From Oscillospiraceae bacterium (GTDB lineage: Bacteria > Bacillota > Clostridia > Oscillospirales > Oscillospiraceae), in assembly GCA_020025715.1 (NCBI GenBank), contig JAHHRQ010000057.1:1-12466 (forward strand): a stretch of 12,466 nucleotides of DNA, written 5' to 3'. The notes below the pieces were generated by a model, which ran no database searches, had not been told where the DNA came from, and saw only the letters and a list, made by a program, of their open reading frames with translations. Positions 6,619-12,466 of the stretch are shown here, one piece after another; positions within the stretch are counted from its first letter, which is position 1; each line of letters starts with the position of its first letter. A program made the position numbers and the translations under genes.

Positions 6619-6650
6619 AAAATAAATTTAAAAGAAAGATGGTATTGCAA

Positions 6651-8573
6651 ATGAGCTATGACGCACTGTTTAGCCCCATAAAGATTCGCGGGCTCGAACT
6701 CAAAAACCGTATCCTCATGCCCGGCATGAACACTAAGATGGTTAAGAACAAGCACGGAGTTTCCGACGATGTTATCGCCTATCATGTAGCACGTGTCAAA
6801 GGCGGCTGCGGACTTAACATGGTTGAACTTGTCGCTATTTGCCCTGAGGTTCACGCTTACCTTTACTTCGGCCTGTACAAAGATGAAGATGTTGAAGGTC
6901 TGAAGAAGCTGACTTCTGCTATTCACGAAGCAGGCGGTAAGGTTGGTGTTCAGATTTGGCACGGCGGTTTCGTTCCCGCTGACTTCTTCGATGAAACCAA
7001 CAAGCTTGAGACTCCTGACACTCTGACTGTTGATGACATCCACAGAATAGTTAAGGATTTCGGTATGGCCGCTAAGAGAGCAGTTGAAGCCGGCTTTGAT
7101 ACCCTTGAGTACCACGCAGCTCACACTTATCTGCCTCACGAGTTCCTCAACCCCTACCTCAACTCTCGTACTGACGAGTACGGCGGCAGCTTCGAAAACC
7201 GTGTTCGCTTCCCCCTGGAGTGCATCCGTGAGATGAGAAAGAACATGCCCGAAGACATGCCTCTGTTTATGCGCTTAGACGCTATCGATGAGCTCATGCC
7301 CAAGAACCTGACCGAGGACGAAATCGTTGATTTCATCAACCTTGCAGCTGATGCAGGTGTTGATATTGTTGACCTGTCCCGTGGTAACGCTCGTTCCAAT
7401 GCTACCGTTTACGAGGTTCCTCCTTACAACCTCAAGCCCGGCTTCAACATGGACATCATCGGCAATGTAAAGAAGAGAATCAAGATCCCCGTAGCAGGTG
7501 TTGGTCGTTTCACCTACGCTGCTCTGGCAGATCAGATGATAAGAGAAGGCAAGTGCGATATGGTCGCTGTCGGCCGTGCACAGCTTGCTGATCCTGAATG
7601 GTGCAACAAGTCCCGTGAAGGCCGTGAGGACGAGATCCGTCGCTGCATCGGCTGCACTCAGGGCTGCTACGATAAGGTTATCGATCCTAACGCACATCAC
7701 ATCACCTGCAACCGTAACCCCCAGCTGTGCCTGGAGTACAAGGGTCTTGAGATGGCTGATAAGGCAAAGAACGTTATGGTTATCGGCGGCGGTGTCGGCG
7801 GTCTGATGACTGCTGAATACCTCAAGAAGCGCGGCCACAATCCCACCGTATACGAAGCATCCGATGAACTCGGCGGACGTTTTATCCTTGCTGGTAAAGC
7901 TCCTAAGAAGCAGGAGTTTGAGGCAGCTGCACGTTGGGAAGGCGAAGAGGCAAAGCGTCTTGGCGTTGATATCAAGATGAATACCACTGTTACTCCCGAA
8001 ATGATTGAGGCAGAGAAGCCCGATCACGTTGTTATTGCTATCGGTGCTGAGCACAAGAACCCCGACATCAAGGGTATTGACGGCGCTGATGTTGTTCTTG
8101 CTGAAGATATTCTTGCAGGCAAGGTTCAGGCTCACGGTGAGACCATCGTTCTCGGTGGCGGCGGTGTCGGCATTGAAGTTGCTCAGTACATAATTCAGCA
8201 CGGCATGACCGATTCCGTACGTATCATGGATAAGGTTCGTGTATGCAACGGTGTTGGTATGCTGCGTAACATGTTCCTCAAGCTGGAGTACACTGAAGAG
8301 CAGATCGTTCGTACTAACAAGGCTACTGTTACCGAGATCGGCGATCACGAGATCACCTACACCATCGTTAACAAGGCTAAGAAGAAAGTCGAGAAGACCC
8401 GTCACTTCGATACTCTTGTTGTCGCATTCGGTACTGTTTCCAAGCCCACTGACGCTCTGGTTGCAAAGTGCGAAGAACTTGGTATACCCTACGATGTTAT
8501 TGGCGATGCCAAGGAGCCTCGTATGGCTATTGATGCTACTCGCGAAGCTTTCGAGATTGGCACCAGAATATAA
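6651..8573 (+). CDS. baiCD: BaiCD-like NADH:flavin oxidoreductase (3-oxo-delta-4 steroid oxidoreductase)
   Basis: This 640-residue flavoenzyme has an FMN TIM barrel (about 1-330) with QIWHGGF (101-107) and YHAAHTYLPHEFLNP (154-168) in the active-site region, RTDEYGGS (173-180), a 4Fe-4S cysteine set C332, C335, C339 and C353, a dinucleotide fold VIGGGVGG (377-384) and a second VLGGGGVGIE (500-509). From memory it matches C. scindens BaiCD almost from end to end in layout: SYxALFSP at the start, RGLELKNRI, PGMNTKM, AYHVAR, SRGNA, YEVPP, GRAQLADP and CIGCxQGCYD. The x13 gap before the last cysteine is also shared. BaiCD introduces, and later reduces, the delta-4 double bond next to the 3-oxo group of bile acids. 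Start 6651 is chosen because MSYDALFSP aligns with the BaiCD N-terminus; an in-frame ATG at 6639 is possible, and neither has a strong ribosome binding site. BaiE follows after 30 bases. Confidence 0.9.
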   Translation: MSYDALFSPIKIRGLELKNRILMPGMNTKMVKNKHGVSDDVIAYHVARVKGGCGLNMVELVAICPEVHAYLYFGLYKDEDVEGLKKLTSAIHEAGGKVGVQIWHGGFVPADFFDETNKLETPDTLTVDDIHRIVKDFGMAAKRAVEAGFDTLEYHAAHTYLPHEFLNPYLNSRTDEYGGSFENRVRFPLECIREMRKNMPEDMPLFMRLDAIDELMPKNLTEDEIVDFINLAADAGVDIVDLSRGNARSNATVYEVPPYNLKPGFNMDIIGNVKKRIKIPVAGVGRFTYAALADQMIREGKCDMVAVGRAQLADPEWCNKSREGREDEIRRCIGCTQGCYDKVIDPNAHHITCNRNPQLCLEYKGLEMADKAKNVMVIGGGVGGLMTAEYLKKRGHNPTVYEASDELGGRFILAGKAPKKQEFEAAARWEGEEAKRLGVDIKMNTTVTPEMIEAEKPDHVVIAIGAEHKNPDIKGIDGADVVLAEDILAGKVQAHGETIVLGGGGVGIEVAQYIIQHGMTDSVRIMDKVRVCNGVGMLRNMFLKLEYTEEQIVRTNKATVTEIGDHEITYTIVNKAKKKVEKTRHFDTLVVAFGTVSKPTDALVAKCEELGIPYDVIGDAKEPRMAIDATREAFEIGTRI

Positions 8574-8603
8574 TCTCTTTTAAATTGAAAGGAAGCTTTT
8601 ACT

Positions 8604-9137
8604 ATGACAGTTGAAGAACGTCTGGAAGCTCTTGAAAAAGAAGTACAGCGAATGAAGGATGTTGAGGCTATCACCGCTCTTAAGAGCAGATATTTCCGTG
8701 CTCTTGACACCAAGGATTGGCCTGAACTGGAGAAGACCATGTCTCCCTCCATCTCTACTTCTTACTCCAACGGTAAGCTGGTTTTCCATGGCCCCAAAGA
8801 AGTTACTGCATACTTCAATGAATCTATGCCCAAGACCGAAATCACCCTGCATCAGGGACACAACCCTGTTATCACCTTTGAGAGCGATACCGTTGCTTAC
8901 GGCAAGTGGTACCTGCAGGATAAGCTGATATTCTGCAAGGGCAATCCTTATGAAGGCCTTCAGATCGAAGGTTCCGCTATCTACACCGACAAATATGTCA
9001 AGATAGACGGCGAGTGGCTCATTCAGGAGACCGGATACCTCCGCGTCTTCGAGGAGTCCTTCCAGCGCGATAACACTCACCACCTCAGAATCAACATGTT
9101 TGCTCCTAAAAAGGCAAAAAAGAGTGTTAAGAAGTAA
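8604..9137 (+). CDS. baiE: BaiE-like bile acid 7alpha-dehydratase
   Basis: This 177-residue protein has the SnoaL/NTF2-like cone fold length and matches C. scindens BaiE, as recalled, from the first residue (MTxEERxEALEKExQxMKD). The catalytic residues reported for BaiE, Tyr30, Asp35, His83, Asp106 and Arg146, are all present: Y30 and D35 in SRYFRALD, H83 in TLHQGH, D106 in YLQDKL, and R147 in ETGYLR, shifted by one through a single-residue insertion near residue 115. Other matches are TSYSNGKLVFH (52-62) and YTDKY. BaiE removes the 7alpha-hydroxyl as water from the 3-oxo-delta-4 intermediate, the key irreversible step in making secondary bile acids. The C-terminus is about 11 residues longer than C. 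scindens BaiE and Lys-rich (APKKAKKSVKK). Start 8604 has AAAGGAAG 8 bases upstream. It is the last gene of the unit, before a terminator. Confidence 0.92.
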   Translation: MTVEERLEALEKEVQRMKDVEAITALKSRYFRALDTKDWPELEKTMSPSISTSYSNGKLVFHGPKEVTAYFNESMPKTEITLHQGHNPVITFESDTVAYGKWYLQDKLIFCKGNPYEGLQIEGSAIYTDKYVKIDGEWLIQETGYLRVFEESFQRDNTHHLRINMFAPKKAKKSVKK

Positions 9138-9156
9138 TATTTCATAAAGCAGGTTT

Positions 9157-9189
9157 AATGCCGCCATGCCTTCGTGGCATGGCGGCATT
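9157..9189 (+). terminator. Strong hairpin ending the baiCD-baiE unit
   Basis: Positions 9157-9170 and 9176-9189 are perfect reverse complements (14 bp; AATGCCGCCATGCC with GGCATGGCGGCATT) with a 5-base TTCGT loop, about 20 bases after the baiE stop. The following T-run is poor (TTTACTGTGGTTTTC), so termination efficiency may be moderate, but the stem is very stable. Confidence 0.8.
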
Positions 9190-9257
9190 TACTGTGGTTT
9201 TCAATAAAAAAATTGTCTTAAACAGAGGTTTTAAGTCAACAGAGAGAGGTATTTGAA

Positions 9258-10337
9258 GTGGTCCGTGAGATAAGACGTAAAATATACAGAAAGATACGTT
9301 TTAAAAACTGGTATCGTAAAGCTAATTATTATCACAGAAAGAAAGATAAAATAGACGATATTATAAGAGACTTTAAAACTCCGGAGGAGCTTGCTGATAA
9401 GCACTATTACAAAGCTCTGAAAAAGGATATGATCAGAAGTCTTTTTAAATACGGCTCATATTATAATGAATACTTCTACTTCGGTTTTGAAGGTCAGGAT
9501 GAAGAATACCGCAGAGGATTTATTACCGAAGGCATCCGCCTCAGCTTCTATCCCAGAATGAATGACCCTAAAAACACTGATATGCTTGAAAACAAGTATC
9601 GTACATATAAGAAGTTCCGTGATATGTTCAACCGGGACATTGTATGTGTACGGAAAAAAGATGAAATCAGTGATGAAGCTCTTGAAGAACTGAGGCAGTT
9701 TACCGAAAAGCATCCTCGTTTTGTGGTTAAGCCTATATATGCTGCTTTCGGCAAGGGCGTTCATTTTGAAAATATCTCTGATTATTCCTCCGTTGAGGAG
9801 GCATGGAACGCGTTCCATGAAAACGGCGCAGTAATAGAAGAACCTATTGTTCAGGGAGAGGGAATGGCTTGTATTCACCCTCAGTCTGTTAATACACTGA
9901 GAATTCCTACCGCAGTAATTAAAGGTGAAAACGGTGAGCCGGAAGTACGTCTCTTTAATCCTACTTTAAGAGTTGGTATGGGCGAGAGCATAGTAGACAA
10001 CTTCTCAGCCGGCGGTATATCCGCTCTTATTGACCCTGAAAGCGGTAAAATCTATACAGACGGTGCCGATAAAAAAGGCCATAAATATGAATTTCACCCT
10101 AATACCGGTGTAAAATTCAAAGGTTTTCAGATACCCCAGTGGGATGAAGCAGTTGCCATTGTAAAGAAGGCAGCGCTTATGGTTCCCGGCAATCATTATT
10201 GCGGTTGGGATCTCGCATACAGCGTAAACGGCTGGTGCATGGTTGAAGCCAACTGTACCGCTCAGATGGGCGGAATGCAGCTTGTTACCAAAACAGGCCG
10301 CCGTAAGGAGCTTGAAGCTCTTATTTCTAAAATGTAA
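9258..10337 (+). CDS. Sugar-transfer associated ATP-grasp family enzyme (first of a pair)
   Basis: This 359-residue protein fits the ATP-grasp family found beside sugar transferases in polysaccharide loci (ATPgrasp_ST type). Visible motifs are FVVKPIYAAFGKGV (155-168; K158 and a glycine-rich ATP loop), AVIEEPIVQ (191-199, adenine-binding hinge), NTLRI (212-216), VDNFSAGGI (246-254) and CGWDLA then MVEANC (315-333; E330 and N332 as metal ligands). The N-terminus is very basic (MVREIRRKIYRKIRF). Such enzymes activate a carboxylate with ATP and join it to a nucleophile, but the substrate of this family is not established, so none is given. Start is GTG 9258 with GAGAGG 8 bases upstream. The gene opens a plus-strand surface-polysaccharide operon; no clear promoter is visible in 9190-9257. 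Confidence 0.8.
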   Translation: MVREIRRKIYRKIRFKNWYRKANYYHRKKDKIDDIIRDFKTPEELADKHYYKALKKDMIRSLFKYGSYYNEYFYFGFEGQDEEYRRGFITEGIRLSFYPRMNDPKNTDMLENKYRTYKKFRDMFNRDIVCVRKKDEISDEALEELRQFTEKHPRFVVKPIYAAFGKGVHFENISDYSSVEEAWNAFHENGAVIEEPIVQGEGMACIHPQSVNTLRIPTAVIKGENGEPEVRLFNPTLRVGMGESIVDNFSAGGISALIDPESGKIYTDGADKKGHKYEFHPNTGVKFKGFQIPQWDEAVAIVKKAALMVPGNHYCGWDLAYSVNGWCMVEANCTAQMGGMQLVTKTGRRKELEALISKM

Positions 10338-10340
10338 TTG

Positions 10341-11399
10341 ATGGTGCGCACTATGAGGATAATTGCTCTTACCGCTGCTGAAAGGCACATTGCCTCCTTC
10401 GCTGAGCAGCTCTCTGTTAAAACCGGTCTTGATGCCGGATGGCTTTACCGTGACATTATAAAGGTAAAGCGTATGAATCGCATTTCCCTTGATGAATACG
10501 AATGGACAGGCTGCTACAAGCTTAACGACGAGCAGAAGAAGTCCATTTCTACCCTTTGGACAAGAATGGACTTCCGCAGAACCTTTACCGACAGACGGTA
10601 TATCGGCCTGCTGATGAATAAATATATATTCTCTAAGGTGTTTTCTGATTTCTACGGCAGAAAATGCTATCAGCTTCAGGATGTTACCCCCGAACTTATT
10701 AAGGAAATAAGAGGGGATATAAACAAGGTTGTCATTAAGCCTAACTGCAAAGGCCAAGGTGAGGGCGTTCGTGTTCTCAGCGTAAAGACTGATGAAGAAA
10801 TAGCCGAGGCTATGAAGATAATCAGTGAGCTGGGTCAGGGCGTCATTGAGGAATATATAATTCAGCATGATGAATTTAACAGATTTAATCCTGCTGCCGT
10901 TAATATAGTAAGATTTTATTCTCTTACTTCTCCCTATGGCTCTTACATATTCGCTCCCGTGTTCACCACCTCTATAAATCTCGAAATTTCCAACGGCTGT
11001 CAGGATGCTCTTACTTCCGTTGTTGATATAAGAAACGGCACAGTTCTTACTGATGCTGTTGACCAGCTTAATATTGTAGACTATAAGGAACATCCTGTAA
11101 CCAAGGTTCCTTTTAAAGGTTTTAAAATTCCTTACTGGGATGAAACAATAGAAATGATGCGAAAGGCTGTTCCTCTTGCGTCTAAGATTTCCAATATCGG
11201 ATGGGATGTAGCTATAACTAAAAACGGTCCTATTATAATTGAGGCTAATACAATTCCCGGTTTTAATACCGCTCAGTACAGAGGCTTCTACGATGTGACC
11301 GACGGTTATGGCTATGAGGAACTGTTCGACGAAGGACGCAAGGGTATACCCTTTAAAATCGATAAACGCTTTGAGAAGGTTGTCTTAAAGCTCAGCTGA
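10341..11399 (+). CDS. Sugar-transfer associated ATP-grasp family enzyme (second, divergent paralogue)
   Basis: This 352-residue protein is a second ATP-grasp enzyme, related to the gene before it by layout but clearly different in sequence. Motifs are VVIKPNCKGQGEGVRVL (130-146; K133 and glycine loop), GVIEEYIIQH (167-176), NIVRFY (188-193) and IGWDVA followed by IIIEANTIPG (286-307; E301 and N303). The VDNFSAGGI segment of the first copy is not kept; the equivalent region reads EISNGCQDALTS. The start ATG is three bases after the previous stop with no ribosome binding site, which suggests translational coupling; ATG 10353 (MRIIALTAAERH) is an alternative start. Its shared neighbours, a pyruvyl transferase and a glycosyltransferase, place it in polysaccharide modification. 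Substrate unknown. Confidence 0.75.
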   Translation: MVRTMRIIALTAAERHIASFAEQLSVKTGLDAGWLYRDIIKVKRMNRISLDEYEWTGCYKLNDEQKKSISTLWTRMDFRRTFTDRRYIGLLMNKYIFSKVFSDFYGRKCYQLQDVTPELIKEIRGDINKVVIKPNCKGQGEGVRVLSVKTDEEIAEAMKIISELGQGVIEEYIIQHDEFNRFNPAAVNIVRFYSLTSPYGSYIFAPVFTTSINLEISNGCQDALTSVVDIRNGTVLTDAVDQLNIVDYKEHPVTKVPFKGFKIPYWDETIEMMRKAVPLASKISNIGWDVAITKNGPIIIEANTIPGFNTAQYRGFYDVTDGYGYEELFDEGRKGIPFKIDKRFEKVVLKLS

Positions 11400-11416
11400 T
11401 AATCAGGAGGATTTAA

Positions 11417-12280
11417 ATGGAGAAAACATTAAAGCTGCATTATGCACGACTTCAGAACATGGGCGATCTTTTAAATCCTATGATTATTGAGAAGTGCTTT
11501 GGATGCAAGGTTGAGCGCAATTCATTTTTGACAGGTGAAATGTGCGCTATCGGCAGCTGCCTGGGTCAGTATTGCTACCACGGCAATATTCTCATGCGTA
11601 TCAGACAGCTGTTTAACGGCTATAAAGTTCCCCATGTGTATGTATGGGGTACAGGCTTTATAGACTACGATGACTGCAAACACCACTTCTTTAAACGTGA
11701 TATGGAGTTCCTCGCTGTCCGCGGCGAACTTACCCGCACTAACCTTGAGAGAATGACAGGAAAAAAACTTGACATTCCGACAGGAGATGCAGGGATTTTG
11801 GCGCCTTTACTCCTTGACGAAACGCCGGAAAAGAAGTACGATATTGGAGTAATTCCGCATATATGCGATTTAGGTGAAGAAACAGTTAATAATGTGCTGA
11901 AAGACTACGAAAACGTTCTCTTTATCAATGTTAAGGATGAACCTTTGGAGGTAATAAAGCAGATTGCTCAGTGCAGAACAATTCTTTCCTCCAGCCTCCA
12001 CGGTCTTATTGTGGCCGATGCCTATAATATTCCCAATATGCATGTGCTGTTTTCCGATAAGCCAAAAGGTGACGGCTATAAATTCGATGATTATTATTCT
12101 GCATACGGCGTTAAGCACTTATGCAGAGATTTAAGAAATGAGCCTGCGCCTTCTATTGAAGAAATCAAGTCCTCATATGCTATTACAGAAGAAATGATTG
12201 AGGAAAAGAAACGGCTTATGTTAAATGCTTTCCCAAAAGAATTTATTTCCTCAGGAGTTAATATAAATGGACTGCTCTGA
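11417..12280 (+). CDS. Polysaccharide pyruvyl transferase family protein
   Basis: This 287-residue protein matches the polysaccharide pyruvyl transferase family, which adds ketal-linked pyruvate from phosphoenolpyruvate to sugars of surface polymers. Family features in order are RLQNMGDLLNP (11-21), AIGSCL (44-49), VWGTGF (76-81), VRGELTR (101-107), PTGDAG (121-126), IGVIPH (143-148) and the characteristic ILSSSLHGLIVADAYNIPN (189-207). No signal peptide or membrane segment is seen, so it is likely cytosolic and acts on lipid-linked or nucleotide-bound sugar precursors. The start ATG has AGGAGG 7 bases upstream, 17 bases after the preceding gene, and its end overlaps the next gene by 14 bases, so it is in the same operon. 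The family is slightly broader than confirmed pyruvylation activity. Confidence 0.85.
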   Translation: MEKTLKLHYARLQNMGDLLNPMIIEKCFGCKVERNSFLTGEMCAIGSCLGQYCYHGNILMRIRQLFNGYKVPHVYVWGTGFIDYDDCKHHFFKRDMEFLAVRGELTRTNLERMTGKKLDIPTGDAGILAPLLLDETPEKKYDIGVIPHICDLGEETVNNVLKDYENVLFINVKDEPLEVIKQIAQCRTILSSSLHGLIVADAYNIPNMHVLFSDKPKGDGYKFDDYYSAYGVKHLCRDLRNEPAPSIEEIKSSYAITEEMIEEKKRLMLNAFPKEFISSGVNINGLL

Positions 12281-12466
12281 ACTTATATCAGTAATTATCC
12301 CAAGCTATAATAGAAAAGATAAGCTTCCCGCCTGCATAGAAAGCGTTTTAAATCAGACATACAGCAATATAGAGCTTATTGTTGTGGATGATGCTTCAAC
12401 CGACGGGACGGAAGAACTTTTTAATGAAATAAGTGACTCAAGACTAACATATCTCAGATATGATGA
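12267..12466 (+). CDS. Family 2 glycosyltransferase, N-terminal part (3' partial)
   Basis: The gene starts at ATG 12267, with AGGAG 9 bases upstream, and runs off the window after 66 codons. The visible part is the nucleotide-sugar binding half of a GT-A fold family 2 glycosyltransferase: ISVIIPSYNRKDKLPACIES (7-26), VLNQTY (27-32) and IELIVVDDASTDGTEE (35-50), where D41/D42 belong to the UDP-sugar binding site. It overlaps the pyruvyl transferase gene by 14 bases and continues the polysaccharide operon. The sugar donor and acceptor cannot be told. Confidence 0.88.
   Translation, partial: MDCSELISVIIPSYNRKDKLPACIESVLNQTYSNIELIVVDDASTDGTEELFNEISDSRLTYLRYD

Larger units (their letters stand above)
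6087..6650. other. Divergent AT-rich control region between the two bai-like transcription units
   Basis: This 564-base stretch has no credible gene on either strand. It separates the minus-strand baiA-baiH unit from the plus-strand baiCD-baiE unit. It holds a minus-strand promoter with an overlapping inverted repeat (6157-6189), at least one plausible plus-strand promoter with a perfect TATAAT (6353-6380), an 8-bp inverted repeat CTTTAGCT/AGCTAAAG (6264-6271 and 6310-6317), a repeated GTAAGAC (6303-6309 and 6334-6340, 31 bases apart), a second weak plus-strand promoter candidate TTGACG-17-TAAAAC (6298-6326), a tandem CGTTAAG pair (6475-6488) and a GC-rich hairpin close to baiCD (6587-6618). 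The length and density of repeats are well beyond what two core promoters need, so control by one or more dedicated regulators is inferred. No regulator gene is in the window. Confidence 0.7.

Noticed and set aside
6573..6650. An N-terminal extension of 26 residues for the BaiCD-like protein
   Set aside because: The extension is unlike any BaiCD N-terminus, overlaps a GC-rich hairpin, and MSYDALFSP at 6651 matches the known start of the family.
7275..8405. A 376-codon open frame on the minus strand opposite baiCD
   Set aside because: No motif, no ribosome binding site of note, and it is again a shadow of a strongly codon-biased real gene.
3260..9137. Recent horizontal transfer of the bai-like cluster
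   Set aside because: The bai genes look richer in GC and more uniform in codon choice than comEC or holA, but this is also what high expression produces. No transposase, integrase, tRNA or flanking direct repeat was found, so transfer is not supported from the window alone.
10005..11093. A 362-codon open frame on the minus strand across the two ATP-grasp genes
   Set aside because: It spans the boundary between two well-supported plus-strand genes and shows no domain; antisense artefact.

Overview
The window looks like chromosomal DNA of an anaerobic, gut-type Clostridia, probably an Oscillospiraceae/Ruminococcaceae-like member. The placement rests on the housekeeping order comEC-holA-rnmV, AGGAGG-type ribosome binding sites, moderate GC and bile-acid-inducible (bai) type genes. 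The species cannot be named from sequence alone. No RNA genes, insertion sequences, CRISPR arrays or phage genes were seen.

Layout. (1) Positions 1-2119, plus strand: a compact housekeeping operon with overlapping genes: the 3' end of comEC, then holA, then rnmV (RNase M5). (2) Positions 2110-3194, minus strand: an HD-domain phosphohydrolase-like gene, followed by an 81-residue two-helix membrane protein whose ribosome binding site lies inside the terminator hairpin of the HD gene. (3) Positions 3206-9189: a bai-like steroid cluster in two divergent transcription units. The minus-strand unit carries a BaiA-like dehydrogenase and then a BaiH-like flavin oxidoreductase. The plus-strand unit carries a BaiCD-like flavin oxidoreductase and then a BaiE-like 7alpha-dehydratase. 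Strong hairpins bound the cluster at both ends (3206-3238 and 9157-9189). A 564-base AT-rich divergent control region with inverted and direct repeats lies in the middle. (4) Positions 9258 to the end, plus strand: a cell-surface polysaccharide locus with two different 'sugar-transfer associated' ATP-grasp enzymes, a polysaccharide pyruvyl transferase and the start of a family 2 glycosyltransferase.

How the genes may work together. In the established 7alpha-dehydroxylation pathway of Clostridium scindens, BaiA oxidises the 3alpha-hydroxyl, BaiCD makes the delta-4 ene, BaiE removes the 7alpha-hydroxyl as water, BaiH reduces the delta-6 bond, BaiCD reduces the delta-4 bond and BaiA restores the 3-hydroxyl. 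All four ring-acting enzymes have a counterpart here, and the BaiE counterpart keeps all five catalytic residues. The CoA ligase (BaiB), CoA transferase (BaiF) and transporter (BaiG), which share the C. scindens operon, are absent, and unrelated genes lie on both sides. The cluster is therefore a minimal, rearranged ring-chemistry module. CoA activation and uptake must be encoded elsewhere, be dispensable, or the substrate differs. Comparisons with C. scindens proteins are from memory; no search was run.
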